Source of the DNA: Begonia masoniana
Lineage: Eukaryota; Streptophyta; Magnoliopsida; Cucurbitales; Begoniaceae
Assembly: GCA_022432975.1 (NCBI GenBank)
Contig: CM039508.1
Span: 23,809,278-23,873,277 of the forward strand
Length of the DNA stretch: 64,000 nucleotides
Reading direction: 5' to 3'
Positions 29,846-41,852 of the stretch are shown here, piece by piece; the first letter of the stretch is position 1; every line of letters starts with the position of its first letter. Under the pieces are notes generated by a model that worked only from the letters and a program-made list of their open reading frames with translations, was not told where the DNA came from and ran no database searches. The translations under genes and the position numbers were made by a program.

Positions 29846-30444
29846 GCGATCCAGTTCCCTCACACCTGCTTCCAGTTCCTTCAACGCTCTATGTATCAAA
29901 CACTTCAATTAGCTCTCTGGAAACACTTCAATTAGCTCTCTGAAATCCGATTTCCAGAGAGCAAAACTTCTATGGTTTTACACCTAAAATCACAATAAAC
30001 TTATAACTCATCCATCCAAAAATCACAATAAACTTATAACTCATCCATCCAATTAAACGTATTCTAAACTCAATTAGCTTACAGCAGACTTTGCGAAGTC
30101 CAACTGCGTGGATAGCTCTAAAAACCGAGCTATCCGTAACAACCTAAACCAATCAAAACATTTTCAAAACATTCAGTAAACAGTTTAAACCAAAGCGTTT
30201 TACATACAATTACCAAAATGTTATCTAACCTCTATCCAGAACCAAGCACCCTAATATGTTCTATACAGTTTATCATCAATCCAAAATGTCTCAAAAACCC
30301 CCAAAACCTCTACGTACATCCCCCACGGGTCAATACACGCCTCGACTGCTCAGCTCACACCCACGGCCACCATCCATCAACTGCACCCCACGCTAGGAGG
30401 AGGAACGTCGTCCTCACCTGGCTCAATGTCTCCTAAAATATCAC

Positions 30445-31405
30445 CTACACCATACAGACACATATGAGATATTGAAATCTCAATAAGTTACGTAAATGCA
30501 GATGCATGCGTGCAGTGCATATGAAGTTCAGAAAACATGCATATCAGACATATCAGATCATTTCATACGTATTGCCACCGAGATATCAGCCCTCTAAATG
30601 GAAAGGATACATCCCGCAGTCGGACTACCACTTTCGATTTAGAGGAGGGGGGTACATGCTCACAAACCCTACAGCCATGCCTGAGCCCCATCCCGCGTGA
30701 CCAGATACAGATTACGTATTTTCGTTCATTATTCATTTCATTTGAAGACTCGTGCAGAAATCCATTTTCATGCCATTTTGAAACACGTGATGCATGAACA
30801 GTTATAAGCATAATGGAACCATACAATAAACAAACACATGTATACCATCAAGACCGAAATAAACTAACCTATAAACAATTAAACCTAACTACCCAACCAA
30901 AAGCAGATTAAACAAACAACTCTTCAGGGATCCTCGATACGACATCGAAGTATGGTGTAGACCGATTGGTCAAAGTAAGTCACGAAAACTTACCTCGAGC
31001 GCGCTGAATCTCGAGCTTTGTCCACGAGAGTCGTGGGTCTGAAGAAAACACGATATTCGCAATTAAAACCAATTCAAACTATTAACGTCCAAATTTCAAA
31101 CCTTAACTAAGGAACTTTTCCTAAATTCCTCACTTAGCTAATCAAAGCATTTAGAACGCCAATTAATGCTCGATAATTCGAAATCTCAATTAACGAACTT
31201 TTCCAAAATTTCTTAATTTTTAACCTTTTTACGATTTGATTTAACTTCGTCCAATAACGTCAAATACGTCCAATATATACTTAATCATGGCTAACCTATT
31301 AATTAAGAACCCTAAATCTCATTTTTAACGAAAATCGATCGAAACCCTAATTACCTAAAACGCCGTAAACGTCGAAATAAAAGCTCTAAGAACGTAGATG
31401 CATAC
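30445..31405 (-). other. inferred two-intron leader in element F LTR
   Basis: On the minus strand: donor CCTAG|GTATGC at 31405, acceptor TTCTTCAG at 31039, micro-exon 31038-30994 (45 bp, similar to fam1), donor CGAG|GTAAGT at 30993, and acceptor GGTGTAG at 30445 (549 bp). In the 5' LTR the points are 38685, 38319, exon 38318-38274, 38273 and 37724. Confidence 0.5.
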
Positions 31406-31573
31406 CTAGGATAGCGAGAGGAGGAGAAACCGTGAAGGTTCGAAGTCGATCGGAGGTCGGAACGATGAGAAATCGTCGCGGCCGAGAGAGAAGTCGCGAG
31501 GGAGAAAGAGAGAATTTTACTCTCTGGAAATCGTAAGAAGCAGAGAAGTGAGGGAGAAGAGAGGTGATTTGTT

Positions 31574-31581
31574 ATTTTATA
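31574..31581 (-). promoter_or_regulatory. TATA box in element F LTR
   Basis: The minus strand reads TTTTATAAAATAAC, followed by a CT-rich stretch. Same at 38874-38881 in the other LTR. Confidence 0.45.
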
Positions 31582-31984
31582 AAATTTGGTTTGCAAATTA
31601 CCATTTTGCCCTTAGCTCTTGTTTCGTTCTTCGTTTCGTTAATCGGCTAACGATTCGGATTCTCGAAAATTCCATATTTTGCCAATAATTTCCATTCATT
31701 ACCAGGGCTCTATTAAAACTGTCCGTTCGCAATTTGGACCTCGTTTACTATTTTTACGAAAACGTCCTTTACATTACGAGAAATGTATTTACTCGGAATA
31801 TAGCGTCTAAACTCCGAAAATTCTCATAATTTCCTTAAAATTCCTATTAATCATTAAAGTCGTAATGACGCTTTCCGTTTGAGAAACTGACTAAATTCGA
31901 CATATTTACCAAAAATGCCACATATATATATAAATATGAATATAATATATTAAAACCAAAAATCCGTACAAGCCGGATATTACA

Positions 31985-31997
31985 TTCCACCCTCCTT
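31985..31997 (-). promoter_or_regulatory. polypurine tract, element F
   Basis: On the minus strand AAGGAGGGTGGAA lies directly before the 3' LTR. Confidence 0.75.
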
Positions 31998-32024
31998 ATT
32001 CAGAATTTTGTCCACAAAATTAAA

Positions 32025-35000
32025 TCATGCAAACAAATCAGGATACTTAGTCATCATATCCTGCTGTCGTTCCCACGTAGCCTCTTCCACCTCGTGGTTC
32101 CGCCATAGGACTTTGACTAGCGGAATCTCTTTGTTGCGTAGCACCTTGATGGAAGTCTCCAAAATACGTACCGGTCTCACCTCATAGCTCAAGGTAGGCT
32201 GTACCTCGATCTCTGTGGCCTCCACGATATGCGATGGATCACGTAGGCACCTCCGAAGTATCGACACGTGAAATACGTCGTGGATACCCTCCATAGAAGC
32301 CGGAAGCTGCAGTCTATACGCCAACTTCCCGATCCTCTTCAGAATAGGAAAGGGCCCCACATAACGAGGGTTTAGCTTACCCCTCCTTCCAAATCTTGCA
32401 ACGCCTTTGAACGGAGAAACTCTAAGGTAGACTTCGTCACCTTCTTCAAACTCTAGCTCTCTCCGTTTAGTGTCAGCATAGCTCTTCTGTCTGCTCTGAG
32501 CTACCTCGATACGCTGTCGGATAATGGCAATCTTCTCTGCCGTCTGCTGTAGAATCTCTGGACCAACGATGCTGGCCTCGCCAACCTCGTCCCAATATAA
32601 CGGAGACCTACACTTGCGACCATACAACGCCTCATATGGAGCCATGCCAATCGTAGCCTGGAAGCTGTTGTTGTACGAGAACTCAATCAGAGGTAACTAG
32701 CGGCTCCACGAGCCCTGAAACTCCAGCACACAAGCTCTGAGCATATCCTCAAGAATCTGATTCGTCCTCTCTGTCTGACCATCAGTCTGAGGATGGAACG
32801 CTATGCTGAAATTAAGCTGAGTCCCCATAGCTCTGTGTAAACTCTTCCAGAACTTTGACGTGAATCTCGGATCTCTGTCGGAGACAATAGAAACTGGCAC
32901 GCCGTGCAATCTGACAATCTCCTGTACATAGAGCTCGGCGAGCTGATCCATAGACGATGTCATCTTCACAGGCAAAAAGTGAGCCGACTTTGTCAATCGG
33001 TCCACAATAACCCAAATGCCGTCAAGGCCTCTCGTAGTCCTCGGGAGTCCTACAATGAAATCCATAGAGATCTGCTCCCATTTCCACTCCGGAATCGGCA
33101 GTGGCTGTAATGTTCCAGCTGGCCTCTGGTGCTCCGCCTTAACCTGTTGACAAACTAAACAGGTTTCCACGTACTTGGCGACCTCTCCTTTCATACCTGG
33201 CCACCAGAAATGTTGCTTCAAATCCCGGTACATCTTAGTACTGCCCGGGTGTATAGAATATGCCGAAGAATGTGCCTCGGCCAATATCTCCTTCCTCAGA
33301 TCCTCGTCACTAGGCACGTACCACCTATGCCTGAACTTCAGAATGCCATCATCTGATAAGTGAAAATCCGACGAGTCTCCCAATATCATACTAGATCGAA
33401 GCTCCATACACTCCGAATCATTCTGCTGAGCCTCGCGTACACGATCTAGAATGGTCAGCCTGAGAGAAATATTAGTGAGCATGCTGGACAACTCTGCCAC
33501 TATCTCCACGTCGAATCTCTCAATCTCAGACCGCAGCGTAACTGACATCGCTGCTAATGAAGGCTGACTCGCAGAAGGCACTCTACTCAGAGCATCAGCA
33601 ACCTTGTTCGCCTTTCCTGGGTGGTACTTGATATCAAAATCATAGTCTTTGACGAACTCAAGCCACCTGCGTTGCCGCATATTCAGCTCCTTCTGCATAA
33701 ATAGATACTTTAAGCTCTTGTGGTCGGAAAATATCTCGCACTGCTGCCCATATAAATAATGTCTCCACATCTTCAGTGCGAAGACCACAGCTGCCAACTC
33801 TAGGTCGTGCGTGGGGTAATTCTGCTCGTACGGCTTCAGCTGCCGAGAAGCATACGCGATAACTCTCCCCTCCTGCATCAATACACAACCGAGTCCAACT
33901 CCAGATGCATCACAATAAACACTGAACCTGTCGCCCTCAACAGGTAGCGCCAATACTGGAGCGGTGGTCAGTCTCTGCTTTAACTCCATAAAACCATCAT
34001 CACAAGCAGACGACCATAAAAATCTCTCGTTCTTCCGAGTCAATCGTGTAAGAGGAAGTGCGATCTTCGAGAATCCCTCTATAAACTTCCGGTAATAATC
34101 GGCCAATCCGAGAAATCCACGCACCTCACGTACGTTCTTCGGCTGTGGCCAATCTCTGACCACCTGTATTTTGCTCGGATCCACAGAAACTCCATCCTGT
34201 GATATAATATGGCCCAGAAAACTCACTCTGTCAAGCCAGAACTCGCACTTAGAAAACTTTGGATACAGCTGGCGCTCACATAGAATACTCAGAACAATCC
34301 TCAGATGCTCCTCGTGTTCTTCCTTCGTCTTTGAGTAAACTAGGATATCGTCGATGAAAACCACCACGAACCTGTCCAGATACTCCTTGAAAACACGGTT
34401 CATCAAATCCATGAACGCTGCAGGGGCATTAGTGAGTCCAAAAGACATAACAAGGAACTCATAGTGCCCATACCTCGTTCGGAACGCCGTCTTCGGTATA
34501 TCATCCTTCTAAACCTTCAGCTGATTGTAACCCGAGCGCAGGTCGATCCTGGAAAATACTCGGGCACCCTGTAGCTGATCAAATAGGTCATCAATCCGAG
34601 GCAGTGGATACTTATTCTTCACTGTCAATTTGTTCAGCTCTCTATAATCGATGCACATTCTGAGGGTCCCGTCTTTCTTCTTAACAAACAGAACGGGCGC
34701 ACCCCAGGGTGAAACGCTGGGCCGAATAAAACCCTTCTCCAGTAACTCGTCAAGCTGAGTCCTCAACTCTCTCAACTCAGCTGGTGCCAACCGGTAAGGG
34801 TTCTTGAACCTTGGTGCAGAGTTTGGATAGACATCAATAGTGAATTCGATCTCCCGGTCTGGTGGTAAACCGGGAAGGTCATCAAGGAATATGCCAAAGA
34901 ACTCTCTAACAATAGGAATGTCGCTCGGCTTCACTCCGCTGAGTAACTGAATATCAAAAACTGAGGCCAAATAAATAGAGCACGCACCTTTGAATTGCTC

Positions 35001-35499
35001 GTTGACCATCATGGAATAAGAAATAGGCGAGCTACTCAGTCGGTTCATCGCCTGATAAGAAAACTCGGCCCTATCCGGGGGTCGGAAGGTCACAATCCTG
35101 GATCGACAATCGATGGTGGCGAAGTGCTGTGCTAGCCAGTCCATCCCTAAAATAAGATCATACCGCTCTATGCCCATAACTATCAAACGAGCATAAAGGG
35201 TAATATCCCCCACTGAGATGACGTTGCCTTGGAGAATGCGTTCTGACTGCATAAGCTCTCCTGAAGGCAGCATCACACTATACTCGACCCCAGCTAACTC
35301 AGACTTTAGCCCCAATCTAGTCATGCATGCAGTCGATACGAAGGAGTGTGTAGCTCCAGTATCCATCAAAGTAAATACAGCAACGCCCATAAGTAAGATA
35401 GTACCTGCCATCACAGCAGGCTGAGCATCATCATCAACATCCTCAGGCTCGATAAAGGCAAAAACCCTGGGCGTAACCCTCCTCTGATCACCGCCTGGT
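32025..35499 (-). pseudogene. pol part of element F gag-pol
   Basis: Protease DTGATHSF is near 35365. RT spans about 34900-34150, with the FIDD box at about 34358-34347. RNase H starts around [13 protein letters not shown] (~33925). Integrase has [35 protein letters not shown] (~32880) and [10 protein letters not shown]-terminal chromodomain (IPLVKVLWRNHEVEEATWE) ends at 32025. The frame is constant throughout. Stops lie at 34509-34511 (after NQLKV; probably CAG to TAG) and 32697-32699 (after GSWSR). As in other chromoviruses the chromodomain would bind chromatin and direct integration (family knowledge). Confidence 0.92.
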
Positions 35500-36488
35500 A
35501 GGTCTCGAGCAGGATGCGGGCAATCTCTAACAAAATGGCTGACTCCGCCACATCTGTAGCATTTATTAGAGCCAACCCGGCACTCTCCACTATGCTCCCT
35601 CTGGCACAAGGGGTACCATGGCATCTGAGAAGCCCCCTATATCTGCTTCCCCTTACCCCGACCATTACCTCCCTCGAGAGGTCTCTTCACACCCCGCTGC
35701 TGTGGCTGGGGCGGTGCTCTGGGCTGCAAACCTCGGCTCTGCGTCTGAGGTCGAATCTCGCGAAAGAAGCCCTTAGCTGGCTCCCTCGGTCTAATGCAAG
35801 TGGCTCTGGTAGCCTCAATATCCAGAGCTCTGGCTGTAATATCAGAATATGGCGCATCAATAATACCTGAGACTACCACGTGCATTCGAATCTCCGGATT
35901 AAGTCCCTCCATAAAGTGGTGCACCTTCTCCTCATTATCGCTGATAAGGCGAGGTGCGAATCGTGATAAAGCCTCAAATCTCCGAATATAATCTGCAACT
36001 GAACCAATCTGCTTCAGCTGCATAAACTCGTTCCTCTTGGCCACTCTCACCGTGCGGCTGAAATACTTATCGTAGAATAAAAACTTGAACCGATCCCAAG
36101 TCATAACTGACACGTCCGTCGTGGCCTTGATCGAATCCCACCAGAAGCGAGCGTCCAAAGCTAAGTGAAATGTAGCATAAGCGACCCTGCTCCCGTTGGC
36201 AATCTCTGCGTAAGCCAACATGTCCTCCATAACCCTGATCCATTCCTCGGCACGTGTCGGATCCGATGACTGGCCGTCGAATACTGGAGGCCGCAGACCT
36301 TGGAACCTCTGCATACCCTGATTACTGGGGACTACCAGTTCCTAAGCCCTCTGATTCTCTCGCTGGTTATCTCGATTCACTAAATCCGTGATCTGTTGCG
36401 CTTGCCGGTCCATATGCTGAGACTGGCGATCTAACAACTCCGTAAGACGATCAATCGCGTCATCTCTCGGATCCCTTCCTCGAGTCAT
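35500..36488 (-). pseudogene. gag part of element F gag-pol
   Basis: It starts MTRGRDPRDDAIDRLTELLD at 36488, with a Gln-rich helix. A TAG lies at 36342-36344. The capsid core reads FDGQSSDPTRAEEWIRVMEDM and GSVADYIRRFEALSRFAPR. A basic, Pro/Gln-rich linker is followed by a TAG at 35637-35639. The zinc knuckle [14 protein letters not shown] is at about 35560-35519. Both stops fit CAG to TAG. An upstream in-frame ATG at 36653 lies before the short intron-like segment and inside the leader, so 36488 is preferred, matching the starts at 7170 and 17026. Confidence 0.88.
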
Positions 36489-36501
36489 ATTTATAAAACT
36501 C

Positions 36502-36569
36502 CTATAAAATTTAAAAAAAACAAGAAATCCTAAGAAACTGAAATCAAACAAAGCAGTAAACAAACTTAC
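36502..36569 (-). other. short intron-like segment before gag, element F
   Basis: On the minus strand GTAAGT follows CAACT at 36569 and the segment ends in a T-rich run plus TTTATAG at 36502 (68 bp), 13 bp before the gag ATG. Confidence 0.4.
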
Positions 36570-36640
36570 AGTTGATGTAGGATGTCCGCGTAGTGGCTGC
36601 GCAGTCGAGCAGTCTACAGAATCGATTTTAAAACCCGGGA

Positions 36641-36652
36641 GTTCTGATACCA
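36641..36652 (-). promoter_or_regulatory. primer-binding site, element F
   Basis: The minus strand reads TGGTATCAGAAC, 4 bases after the 5' LTR end at 36657. One mismatch to the usual TGGTATCAGAGC. Confidence 0.8.
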
Positions 36653-36656
36653 TAAT

Positions 36657-39274
36657 TGTAACACCCCTAATACCGTACCCGTATTTTCCGTATTATTTTT
36701 TCTTATACTTAAATAAACTCTAAGCGGAACCTAAACCGAAATCGAAATCAGGATCGAAATCGGAATTGAAATCTAACCTTGAAATCATTTAAAACAAACA
36801 CTTAATAACTAAATAACATTTAAACTACTTAATAAAAATAACTTAAAACAAATCAGAAAAAGGGGAGGGCAAAACGGTCCGCCCTGAAAACAAATAAGGC
36901 AGCGACTAGTCGCTGCTACATGCAGCGACTGTGCGCTGCATCGCTGAGCCGTGGCAGCGATTGATCTCTGCGCTGCAGCAGAGATCGATCGCTGCATTAT
37001 ATTATGCAACAGCGATCGATCTCTGCTGCACAGCAGAGATCGATCGCTGCATTGCTTTATAGCAACAGCGATCTATCTCTGCTCTGCAGCAGAGATCGAT
37101 CGCTGCATTGCTCCACAGCAAGCAGCGATCCAGTTCCCTCACACCTGCTTCCAGTTCCTTCAACGCTCTATGCATCAAACACTTCAATTAGCTCTCTGGA
37201 AACACTTCAATTAGCTCTCTGGAATCCGATTTCCAGAGAGCAAAACTTCTATGGTTTTACACCTAAAATCACAATAAACTTATAACTCATCCATCCAAAA
37301 ATCACAATAAACTTATAACTCATCCATCCAATTAAACGTATTCTAAACTCAATTAGCTTACAGCAGACTTTGCGAAGTCCAACTGCGTGGATAGCTCTAA
37401 AAACCGAGCTATCCGTAACAACCTAAACCAATCAAAACATTTTTAAAACATTCAGTAAACAGTTTAAACCAAAGCGTTTTACATACAATTACCAAAATGT
37501 TATCTAACCTCTATCCAGAACCAAGCACCCTAATATGTTCTATACAGTTTATCATCAATCCAAAATGTCTCAAAAACCCCCAAAACCTTTACGTACATCC
37601 CCCACGGGTCAATACACGCCTCGACTGCTCAGCGCACACCCACGGCCACCATCCATCAACTGCACCCCACGCTAGGAGGAGGAACGTCGTCCTCACCTGG
37701 CTCAATGTCTCCTAAAATATCACCTACACCATACAGACACATATGAGATATTGAAATCTCAATAAGTTACGTAAATGCAGATGCATGCGTGCAGTGCATA
37801 TGAAGTTCAGAAAACATGCATATCAGACATATCAGATCATTTCATACGTATTGCCACCGAGATATCAGCCCTCTAAATGGAAAGGCTACATCCCGCGGTC
37901 GGACTACCACTTTCGATTTAGAGGAGGGGGGGTACATGCTCACAAACCCTACAGCCATGCCTGAGCCCCATCCCGCGTGACCAGATACAGATTACGTATT
38001 TTCGTTCATTATTCATTTCATTTGAAGACTCGTGCAGAAATCCATTTTCATGCCATTTTGAAACACGTGATGCATGAACAGTTATAAGCATAATGGAACC
38101 ATACAATAAACAAACACATGTATACCATCAAGACCGAAATAAACTAACCTATAAACAATTAAACCTAACTACCCAACCAAAAGCAGATTAAACAAACAAC
38201 TCTTCAGGGATCCTCGATACGACATCGAAGTATGGTGTAGACCGATTGGTCAAAGTAAGTCACGAAAACTTACCTCGAGCGCGCTGAATCTCGAGCTTTG
38301 TCCACGAGAGTCGTGGGTCTGAAGAAAACACGATATTCGCAGTTAAAACCAATTCAAACTATTAACGTCCAAATTTCAAACCTTAACTAAGGAACTTTTC
38401 CTAAATTCCTTACTTAGCTAATCAAAGCATTTAGAACGCCAATTAATGCTCGATAATTTGAAATCTCAATTAACGAACTTTTCCAAAAATTCCTAATTTT
38501 TAACCTTTTTACGATTTGATTTAACTTCGTCCAATAACGTCAAATACGTCCAATATATACTTAATCATGGCTAACCTATTAATTAAGAACCCTAAATCTC
38601 ATTTTTAACAAAAATCGATCGAAACCCTAATTACCTAAAACGCCGTAAACGTCGAAATAAAAGCTCTAAGAACGTAGATGCATACCTAGGATAGCGAGAG
38701 GAGAAGAAACCGTGAAGGTTCGAAGTCGATCGGAGGTCGGAACGATGAGAAATCGTCGCGGCCGAGAGAGAAGTCGCGAGGGAGAAAGAAAGAATTTTAC
38801 TCTCTGGAAATCGTAAGAAGCAGAGAAGAAAAGAGAAGTGAGGGAGAAGAGAGGTGATTTGTTATTTTATAAAATTTGGTTTGCAAATTACCATTTTGCC
38901 CTTAGCTCTTGTTTCGTTCTTCGTTTCGTTAATCGGCTAACGATTCGGATTCTCGAAAACTCCATATTTTGCCAATAATTTCCATTCATTACCAGGGCTC
39001 TATTAAAACTGTCCGTTCGCAATTTGGACCTCGTTTACTATTTTTACGAAAACGTCCTTTACATTACGAGAAATGTATTTACTCGGAATATAGCGTCTAA
39101 ACTCCGAAAATTCTCATAATTTCCTTAAAATTCCTATTAATCGTTAAAGTCGTAATGACGCTTTCCGTTTGAGAAAATGACTTGATTCGACATATTTACC
39201 AAGAATGCCACATATATATAAAAATATGAATATAATATATTAAAACCAAAAATCCGTACAAGCCGGATATTACA
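36657..39274 (-). repeat. 5' LTR of element F
   Basis: 2618 bp, nearly identical to 29344-31984. It ends (plus strand) GCCGGATATTACA. Hairpin array at 36900-37130. Confidence 0.9.
36900..37130 (-). repeat. hairpin array, element F 5' LTR
   Basis: Same inverted-repeat array as 29586-29845 but lacking one ~34-bp repeat and with point changes (for example GATTGATC). Confidence 0.8.
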
Positions 39275-39324
39275 TAAAACATAGTAGAAATAGGAAAATT
39301 TTAAAAAAAATTAAAATTTTGCAT

Positions 39325-39455
39325 AAAGGGCGCCGTGCGCGCATTGCGCGCGCCACAGCGCACGTGCTGTGCTAATCGATCAGCGCCAGGCACTGCGCGT
39401 GCCTAGCCTGCACCCCGCGCGCGCCTCTTGCGCCCTGCGCGCCACCTGCTCGGCC
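39325..39455 (-). repeat. GCGCGC-rich patch in solo LTR E
   Basis: GC-rich tract with GCGCGC, GTGCGC and CACGTG palindromes inside AT-rich DNA. It lies downstream of the inferred exon 3 on the minus strand, the place occupied by palindrome arrays in the other families. Confidence 0.65.
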
Positions 39456-39948
39456 ACCAGCACCCTTCTTCCATTTTTTTTCATTTTTCCTTCAAACCAC
39501 TCACACCCAAATCACCCAAAATTTATCCCAAACTTTTCCAACATTCCCGACTCCTTGACCCGTAAATTTCTCGAAAAATCGACTCCAAAACGTCAGCGAA
39601 AACGAGGAAAACGAGTGAAAACTAATGTTGTTTATTTCATAAAAACCCGAGCAGCATAACAACTAAATTTTCTAAAACCAAAAATCCTGAAAAACAAATA
39701 TTTACCAACAATTTCAAATACTTCCAAAACGACATACACGATAGTTTTAAGACCACAATCGTTTACAAAATAAAATCCCATCACAACTGCTGAGATACAA
39801 TAAAAATACCAATCTCATCCCTCACGACTCCCAGAGGACCATGATCGAGACTCCCAGACAAATACCTGCACCGGCATGCCTCGAGCGTCGCCGACTGCTC
39901 CCTAGTCCTGGGATCCCTCAACTAGCTCACCTGCTTTAGCGTCTCCAT

Positions 39949-41229
39949 CTACACCACAGAACACAAAACGTAAGCCTAATACTTAGTAAGTAGGGAATAA
40001 TGGATGCAAACACATACAATGCACACACACCCTAACACATGCAGTTTCTACTCGCTCTGTTGTTCTCGTATCATTTCCATAATGTTACTCTATCACCTAG
40101 CGGTATGGATCAAGTAGGCGCACATCCTATATCATCTAGGATGGCCCTACTTTGACCCAACTGTGCGATATCGGAAGGCCATATCCGAGTCCAGCTCCAA
40201 GGATGGTCATACCCGATCTCCTAACACACATCTGAGTCCAGCTCCAAGGATGCATTTCCATCCAAGTCCCGCTCTAAGGATGGCCCTACCCCAAACTCTT
40301 GGCATACATCCGAGTTCAGCTCCAAGGATAGCACTAGGCACACATCCGAGACCAGTACCAAGGATGTGTTTCCATCCGAGTCCAGCTCCAAGGATGGCAC
40401 TACACAATATCCTAGCATACATCCGAGTCTAGCTCCATGGATAACACTACCCAATCCCCAAAAGTTTCAAGCTCACCGTTCAACACCATGCTCAAAATTC
40501 ATTTTTTCGTGGTTCAAAACAATGATGCATCTCACACATATGCTTGACACAAACAAAACACAAACAAACAAACAAGTAAACAATCCCTACCGTTCCATGG
40601 TGTAGGCCCGAGGGTACAAACACAAACAACCTCTACTTACCTAGATTCCTCGCACGTATTCGCTTACTCCGAGTCACCAATCACTTGCTCGTTAACCTAA
40701 TATTCATAGAAGAAAATAACTTACCAACATTCTATAAATTCTAAACTAAGTCTAACAACCAATCTAACAACCAATTTAAACCAACATTAAAACCTAAACC
40801 CTAAAACCTGAAATTCTCACATTTTCCACTGTCTAACTTCAATCGGCCATAACTTTTTCATTTTTCAACGGATTTCGACGTGCCACCCCATTCCGTAAAC
40901 CTCTATAGGTTTACTTTCCATTGAAATACTCAAATTCAAAATCCAAATAACTTGGCCAAACAGAAATCACCAAAACAGATTCGCCCCCTAGATCAACAAA
41001 CCCGATTTTTGCACAATTCACACCAAAACTCTAATCTCTCCCTAAAAATAACTAAACTAATCTATCTAATAATTAAACCACCAAAAATAGGAAGAAAACT
41101 CACCAAAAAACCCAAAATTTTGGAGCTTTAATCTCAGGGTTTCCAAACTCTAACCAAACTTCACCAAAATCCCACCAAAACACTAAAAATCAATCCACAA
41201 TTGCATATAACATAAAACCCATTCAAAAC
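39949..41229 (-). other. inferred two-intron leader in solo LTR E
   Basis: On the minus strand: TATAAAT at 41359-41353, a possible weak donor GTAG|GTTTTG near 41229, acceptor ATATTAG at 40697, micro-exon 40696-40641 (56 bp), strong donor CTAG|GTAAGT at 40640, acceptor GGTGTAG at 39949 (692 bp). TTACTAAGTATTAGG before it matches a branch-point motif also seen at 58680. Confidence 0.42.
40160..40445 (-). repeat. CATCCGAGTCCAGCTCCAAGGATG repeats in solo LTR E
   Basis: Seven or so imperfect copies of a ~24-bp unit whose ends CATCC/GGATG are inverted, spaced 30-60 bp apart. Open frames through this stretch are repeat by-products. Confidence 0.7.
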
Positions 41230-41352
41230 CTACATAAAATCCTTGCAAAAATGATAAAAATGAAGGTGGGAGAACCTTCAATGGCTGCTGAAAATGTGGA
41301 GAGAAAAGGGAAGAAGAAGACACATTTTTCTCTTTAACACTTAACCACCACC

Positions 41353-41359
41353 ATTTATA
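41353..41359 (-). promoter_or_regulatory. TATA box in solo LTR E
   Basis: The minus strand reads GGTTTATAAATGG, about 490 bp into the LTR. Confidence 0.4.
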
Positions 41360-41852
41360 AACCTTCACCTTTTTTCCTTTAAAATTTTTCCCATCAAATT
41401 TTTCTATTTTATAAAGCCACCCCACCCTTTCACCTTTTCTTTTCTCCATACCAACGTGGAAGCATAACCTTTCCACTTTCCTTCCCTTTATTTCATTACT
41501 TTTCGACTTTTCAAACTCTTAAAGTTTCCCTCTTTTACTTGATACTTGAATGGTTTTATAAGTTTGACTTTTAACTTTACTTTTAATCACTCAACTTTCT
41601 CTTCACATTTAAACCAACGTGAACCTCTCAATTCCATCCCTTTTTGTTCACTTAAATTTACTTTTACATCAAATTCAACTTAACTAAATTTCTAACCACT
41701 CAACTCTAGGGTTTTCTCTTAAATTTCTCTTTCAACTTCACTTTCCAACTCAAAACTTAGGAAAACTCTAGAACTAACGTTAAACTCTCCTAATCATCTG
41801 TCTAATCTAAGGGTTTCATGCATTATAGGAAATTTCTGAGTGTTACATACTT

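Larger units (their letters stand above)
29344..31984 (-). repeat. 3' LTR of element F
   Basis: On the plus strand it starts TGTAATACCC and ends GATATTACA. TATA box (minus) at 31574-31581, inferred leader introns at 31405-30445 and a hairpin array at 29586-29845 that is about 34 bp longer than in the other LTR. Confidence 0.9.
29344..39274 (-). mobile_element. Tekay-type Ty3/gypsy element (F), full length
   Basis: Element of 9931 bp with TG...CA ends and duplication TAAAA (29339-29343 and 39275-39279). LTRs are 2641 bp (left, the 3' LTR) and 2618 bp (right, the 5' LTR), nearly identical. It has a PBS, polypurine tract and one gag-pol frame (36488-32025) with four in-frame stops and no frameshift. 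LTR and leader sequences are related to the LARD at 4385-13051, making this family its likely helper. It is the youngest and deepest insertion of the nest. Confidence 0.92.
29162..41847 (-). mobile_element. solo LTR (family E) hosting a gypsy element
   Basis: TGTAACACC at 29162 and GTGTTACA at 41847 bound it, flanked by the 5-bp duplication TACTT (29157-29161 and 41848-41852). Without the nested element (29344-39274 plus one TAAAA) it is about 2.75 kb with no PBS or coding sequence, so it is a solo LTR. The minus orientation is inferred from a TATA box and splice-like signals that read only on that strand. It interrupts the SIRE-type protease. Confidence 0.85.

Noticed and set aside
40163..40432. 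Frames rich in Ser/Pro on both strands
   Set aside because: Translation of the CATCCGAG repeat; no start context or homology.
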